Part shown: piece by piece, positions 61,150 through 64,000 of the stretch
Layout of the letters: each line of letters opens with the position of its first letter
Numbering within the stretch: position 1 is the first letter of the stretch
Source of the DNA: Desulfobulbus alkaliphilus
GTDB lineage: Bacteria; Desulfobacterota; Desulfobulbia; Desulfobulbales; Desulfobulbaceae
Reading direction: 5' to 3'
Length of the DNA: 64,000 bases
Assembly: GCF_016918545.1 (NCBI RefSeq)
Contig: NZ_JAFFQC010000016.1
Coordinates: 26,960-90,959, forward strand
Program-made: the position numbers and the translations under genes
The notes under the pieces: model-generated
What the model saw: only the letters and a program-made list of their open reading frames with translations
Told to the model about the DNA's origin: nothing
Database searches by the model: none

Positions 61150-63019
61150 TGACCACCTCGTCTATCAATGACTGACCAACGCTGCAGTTTTCTTTAAAAC
61201 CGCAGTTGCTGCAGTCATGTTCAGGTTGTTTTCTGGCAGCCCGCTCTTTGGTAATACTGCATTCAACGATGATATCGAACTCCTCTCTATCCAGGGTTTC
61301 TACCTGGAGAAGTATTTCCGCCAGGTTTTCGAGAAGAGTCTTCTGTTGATTAAGAATCAGAACTGCTTCGTCGTAACAGCTGGAGAGAAGCGCATTGACC
61401 TCCCGGTCAATGATTCTTGCGGTTTCATTCCCCATTGGTAAACGCCCCCCCGGGCCGCCGAGAAAACCGCCATTGGCGACCAAGAAGACCTGAGGCCCGA
61501 AGGTTTCACTCATCCCCCACTTGCAGATCATGTTTGTTGCAATCTGGGTAGCGGTGAAAAGATCCCCCTGGGCACCAGTTGTTTGCTGTTTGAACATCAT
61601 CTCCTCGGCAGCTCTGCCACCCATCAGGACGATGATTTTACTGCGCAGGTATTCCTTTGAATATGCAGGATGATCACTGATCGGTAACTGTTGTGTCTGA
61701 CCCAGTGCCATACCCCGTGGGACGATGGTAATCTTATGCAATGGATCGGAGTGTGGAAGGCAGTTCGCTAAAATCCCATGACCGGATTCATGGTAGGCGA
61801 GAATTCTTCGTTCTTTCTCGCTCATGATCATGCCTTTACGTTCAATACCCATCAGGATGCGATCGCGGGCTTTTTCAAAATCTTCATTAAGGATCAGCTC
61901 TCTTCCGTTTCTGGCTGCCATTAAAGCTGCTTCATTGACCAGATTTGCCAGTTCGGCACCTGTAAATCCGGGTGTCGATTTGGCCAGGTCGCCAAATTCT
62001 ACTTCCGGGTGCAGGGCAACTTTTCGACCGTGAACCTCAAGAATTTTTTTCCTGCCTTTGAGGTCCGGGGGGAGGATGTTTATCTGCCGGTCGAATCGAC
62101 CAGGTCGTTTCAAAGCCGGATCGAGAATGTCGGACCTGTTGGTGGCTGCCAGAACGATGATGGTATCTCCGGTGTCAAACCCGTCCATCTCGGATAAAAG
62201 TGCGTTCAGGGTCTGTGCCCTTTCCTCCTGACCGCCGGCAGAAGAACCACTGGCTCTGCTCGCGCCGACCGCATCTATCTCATCTATGAAAACGATGCAT
62301 GGCGAGTTTTTTTTTGCCTCTTTAAATAGATCTCGAACTCTTGATGCGCCTACACCAACAAACATTTCCACAAAATCGGACCCACTAAAGCTGTAAAATG
62401 GGACCCCGGCCTCACCAGCGAGCGCTTTGGCCAACAAGGTTTTTCCAGTGCCAGGCGGGCCTTGTAAAAGAATACCCCTCGGAATATTTGCGCCAATTTT
62501 TATAAAATTTTCTGGAAATTTAAGAGCAGAGACAATTTCTTCGAGCTCTGTTTTGACCTCAGGTATGCCGGCGATATCCTTGAAGGTCAGGCCGACCTCC
62601 TTGCCCTTTTGGCGGACAAGTTTGTCGCTGGCAAAGGTGCTTTCCTGATTCTTTTGTGGTTGTAGAGACCACCAGACCACCATGATGAATATGATCACAA
62701 AAATAGAAATAACGGTGACATATATCAGGTTGAATCTGTCTTCTTTGACCACAATGCGAATGTTTTCGTCCTGAATTCTCTCCAGGAAACTATTCACATC
62801 GGGGACTGTGGTAAGGAAAGATCGATCATCCCGATCGGTGAAGACAACTCGGTTACCGGTAAATTCAAATTTGACGATCTGATTTTGGTTGAGTCGATCA
62901 ATGACTTGACTGTAATCTTCACTTGGCAGCCTATGTTCAAGAAACCAGAAAAGAGCCATGAACATACTCAAAACAGTGATTATAAAAAAAATAAATAAAT
63001 TGCGTACCAGTCGAGCCAT
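61133..63019 (-). CDS. Second FtsH-family metalloprotease, with a Cys-bearing tail
   Basis: 628 residues. Membrane helices at about 7-27 and 98-117, Walker A GPPGTGKT (187-194), Walker B VFIDEID (243-249), arginine region [18 protein letters not shown], zinc site HESGH (410-414): all catalytic motifs intact. The C-terminus adds C-x2-C-x5-C (C603, C606, C612; [11 protein letters not shown]) absent from ftsH at 47.6 kb. AT-rich compared with the flagellar genes. Coupled to the kinase-like gene downstream. Confidence 0.93.
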   Translation of the reverse strand: MARLVRNLFIFFIITVLSMFMALFWFLEHRLPSEDYSQVIDRLNQNQIVKFEFTGNRVVFTDRDDRSFLTTVPDVNSFLERIQDENIRIVVKEDRFNLIYVTVISIFVIIFIMVVWWSLQPQKNQESTFASDKLVRQKGKEVGLTFKDIAGIPEVKTELEEIVSALKFPENFIKIGANIPRGILLQGPPGTGKTLLAKALAGEAGVPFYSFSGSDFVEMFVGVGASRVRDLFKEAKKNSPCIVFIDEIDAVGASRASGSSAGGQEERAQTLNALLSEMDGFDTGDTIIVLAATNRSDILDPALKRPGRFDRQINILPPDLKGRKKILEVHGRKVALHPEVEFGDLAKSTPGFTGAELANLVNEAALMAARNGRELILNEDFEKARDRILMGIERKGMIMSEKERRILAYHESGHGILANCLPHSDPLHKITIVPRGMALGQTQQLPISDHPAYSKEYLRSKIIVLMGGRAAEEMMFKQQTTGAQGDLFTATQIATNMICKWGMSETFGPQVFLVANGGFLGGPGGRLPMGNETARIIDREVNALLSSCYDEAVLILNQQKTLLENLAEILLQVETLDREEFDIIVECSITKERAARKQPEHDCSNCGFKENCSVGQSLIDEVVNEITA

Positions 63020-63112
63020 TGCATTAAATTCCAGAGATAAAAGGAAACATCTCAGAAAATAAAAATTATAAAATTATTATTGTATACAGTTTTGAATTAT
63101 TATATAAAATCA

Positions 63113-63166
63113 TAAATAAAAATATAACAATAGCTGAGAATATACTAATCTTCTCAGCTATTGTTA
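63113..63166 (-). terminator. 16-bp perfect hairpin terminator
   Basis: Minus strand TAACAATAGCTGAGAA, 10-nt loop, TTCTCAGCTATTGTTA, followed by a T-rich run. It ends the small membrane protein unit 58 nt after its stop and separates it from ftsH2. Confidence 0.7.
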
Positions 63167-63223
63167 ATCCATAATTTTCAGAATAATATTTAATTGACAT
63201 CTATGTATTGGCCAAAGATGTTA

Positions 63224-63454
63224 TTATAAACCGGTTACAGCTCTGAACCAACCACCAAGAAGTTGCAGAGGACCTCCTGCCTGATACATGGCGCTCACTA
63301 AACAAGCCATAACCCATATACCTACAACTCCGGTGAAGGCAACAACGCTGCCAATGACAACTTTATCTACAACTACTTGGGTCGAAACATCTGCACGATT
63401 GTCTTCCTGAGTTCTGCTTTGATCACGCTCGGCGACGATTGCTCTATCACTCAT
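63224..63454 (-). CDS. Small single-span membrane protein
   Basis: 76 residues from the ATG seven bases after AGGAGG. A charged N-terminus (SDRAIVAERDQSRTQEDNRA) leads into a hydrophobic segment (VVIGSVVAFTGVVGIWVMAC) and a Gly/Pro end (AGGPLQLLGGWFRAVTGL). I do not recognise a family with certainty; similar small proteins occur near respiratory genes in this phylum. It has its own near-consensus sigma-54 promoter and terminator, so it forms a single-gene unit. Confidence 0.8.
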   Translation of the reverse strand: MSDRAIVAERDQSRTQEDNRADVSTQVVVDKVVIGSVVAFTGVVGIWVMACLVSAMYQAGGPLQLLGGWFRAVTGL

Positions 63455-63540
63455 GGTCTCTCCTCCTGGGATTCTTAACTGCTTAACTGTTGCTCTTGTT
63501 GTTTTGTTTATGTAACTGCATCGCTTTTGTCTCAGGTAAA

Positions 63541-63555
63541 GCATAATGTGTGCCA
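63541..63555 (-). promoter_or_regulatory. Sigma-54 promoter for the small membrane protein
   Basis: Minus strand TGGCAC, 5 nt, ATGC: perfect -24 box, exact GG-N10-GC spacing, one mismatch in the -12 box. Leader about 75 nt. Confidence 0.6.
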
Positions 63556-63801
63556 GAGAGGAGCATTAAGAGAAATGTAGCTGTAAAAAATAATATAAAT
63601 GTTTGTTATTGTATAATTTTAATGGTTGAATTTATTTTTAACTTCATAAGTTTTCTTGTCGATACTTTGGAATTGATAAGCAAATGTGTCTCGTTGCTGT
63701 CCCATTGAATGTTTTATGTGTCTCTAATATGTCCCGTTTATGTATTGATGGGACACTTTGGAGACACTTTACAGCGTGAACGATTAGGAAATAGGACATG
63801 A

Positions 63802-63898
63802 TTTGTCCGTGTGTCAGCTGTGTTGTCTGTGACCTTCGAATAAATAATGAAGACTTTAGCGAACAGGTACGGGTGTTGATTCGCATCCCCAAAGCCGA
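63802..63898 (-). repeat. Decayed internal fragment of the dispersed repeat, copy R12
   Basis: Plus strand TTGTCCGTGTGTCAGCTGTG, then GTCTGTGACCTTCGAATAAA and ACAGGTACGGGTG match the fold-back block of R8 and R10 read in the same direction, ending near a degenerate CCCCAAAG hairpin. Both terminal arms are missing. Confidence 0.65.
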
Positions 63899-63941
63899 CA
63901 ATAATCTCAACTACGAGTACCACCGATACGAGTAAGAGAAG

Positions 63942-63969
63942 CAGCCGGCTGGATTGATCCAGCCGGCTG
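63942..63969. repeat. Perfect 12-bp inverted repeat
   Basis: CAGCCGGCTGGA, TTGA, TCCAGCCGGCTG. A very stable hairpin without a T-run on the plus strand and only a weak TTCTCTTA on the minus strand. It could be a terminator for a gene beyond the edge. Confidence 0.6.
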
Positions 63970-64000
63970 TAGGGAAGTAGACAGCAGTCTACCGCACCGA

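Larger units (their letters stand above)
63556..64000. other. Right-edge non-coding region
   Basis: 445 bases: an AT-rich part, a degraded repeat copy (R12) and a perfect 12-bp hairpin near the end. No gene seen. Confidence 0.55.

Overview
The window looks like the chromosome of a Gram-negative, flagellated, anaerobic respirer, most likely a Desulfobacterota member (former Deltaproteobacteria; Desulfobulbales-like). This rests on the flagellar gene order, the use of FliA (sigma-28) together with sigma-54 activators, the CheX-type phosphatases, a multihaem cytochrome c, NrfD/Fe-S/cytochrome c modules and Cys-bearing PAS regulators. The assignment is inferred from gene content; there is no rRNA or other marker gene, and I saw no tRNA, CRISPR array, transposase or prophage.

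0.3-37.8 kb, all on the minus strand, is an almost complete flagellar island. In transcription order it reads flgB-flgC-fliE / fliF-G-H-I-J-motE-like-fliK-flgD-flgE / motA-motB-fliL-M-N-O-P-Q-R / flhB-flhA-flhF-flhG-fliA-DUF2802-like gene / flgF / flgG-flgA-flgH-flgI-flgJ / unknown-flgM-flgN / flgK-flgL-csrA-fliW, preceded by a secreted TPR protein. Genes are tightly packed and often overlap. Good sigma-28 boxes precede the late flgM and flgK units. Sigma-54-like boxes precede motA (an exact consensus match), fliF and possibly flhB. This fits a sigma-54 to sigma-28 hierarchy with FlgM/FliA and CsrA/FliW control.

37.9-45.2 kb is a signalling block: a CheA-like kinase without a CheW-like domain, CheY, two stand-alone CheX proteins, a CheX-CheX-pseudoreceiver fusion, and a convergent pair encoding a receiver-less sigma-54 activator and a cyclic-nucleotide-binding protein. 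The block probably tunes the flagellum or its expression.

45.3-58 kb carries a secreted nuclease, an octahaem cytochrome c, FtsH, and then respiratory genes: a tiny membrane protein plus NrfD plus a Cys-bearing MerR regulator, a four-PAS sigma-54 regulator, and a Tat-exported 4x[4Fe-4S] protein with a hexahaem cytochrome c. 58.7-64 kb is visibly more AT-rich. It holds a second NrfD, a second FtsH with a Cys tail overlapping a kinase-like membrane protein that has lost its His and ATPase domain, and a small membrane protein behind a near-consensus sigma-54 promoter.

The most striking unexplained signal is a dispersed repeat family, 12 copies in this window (R1-R12). Intact copies end in 13-bp inverted repeats (CCTGAATCCGTGA / TCACGGATTCAGG) and come as about 35-bp, 110-125-bp and 197-219-bp forms. 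The longest form differs by an extra roughly 93-bp fold-back. Most copies keep an internal C(TTCG)G hairpin with compensatory base changes. The five copies in the flagellar island sit in its rare wide gaps, four of them at operon junctions, and two copies elsewhere supply the stop codon of the neighbouring gene.
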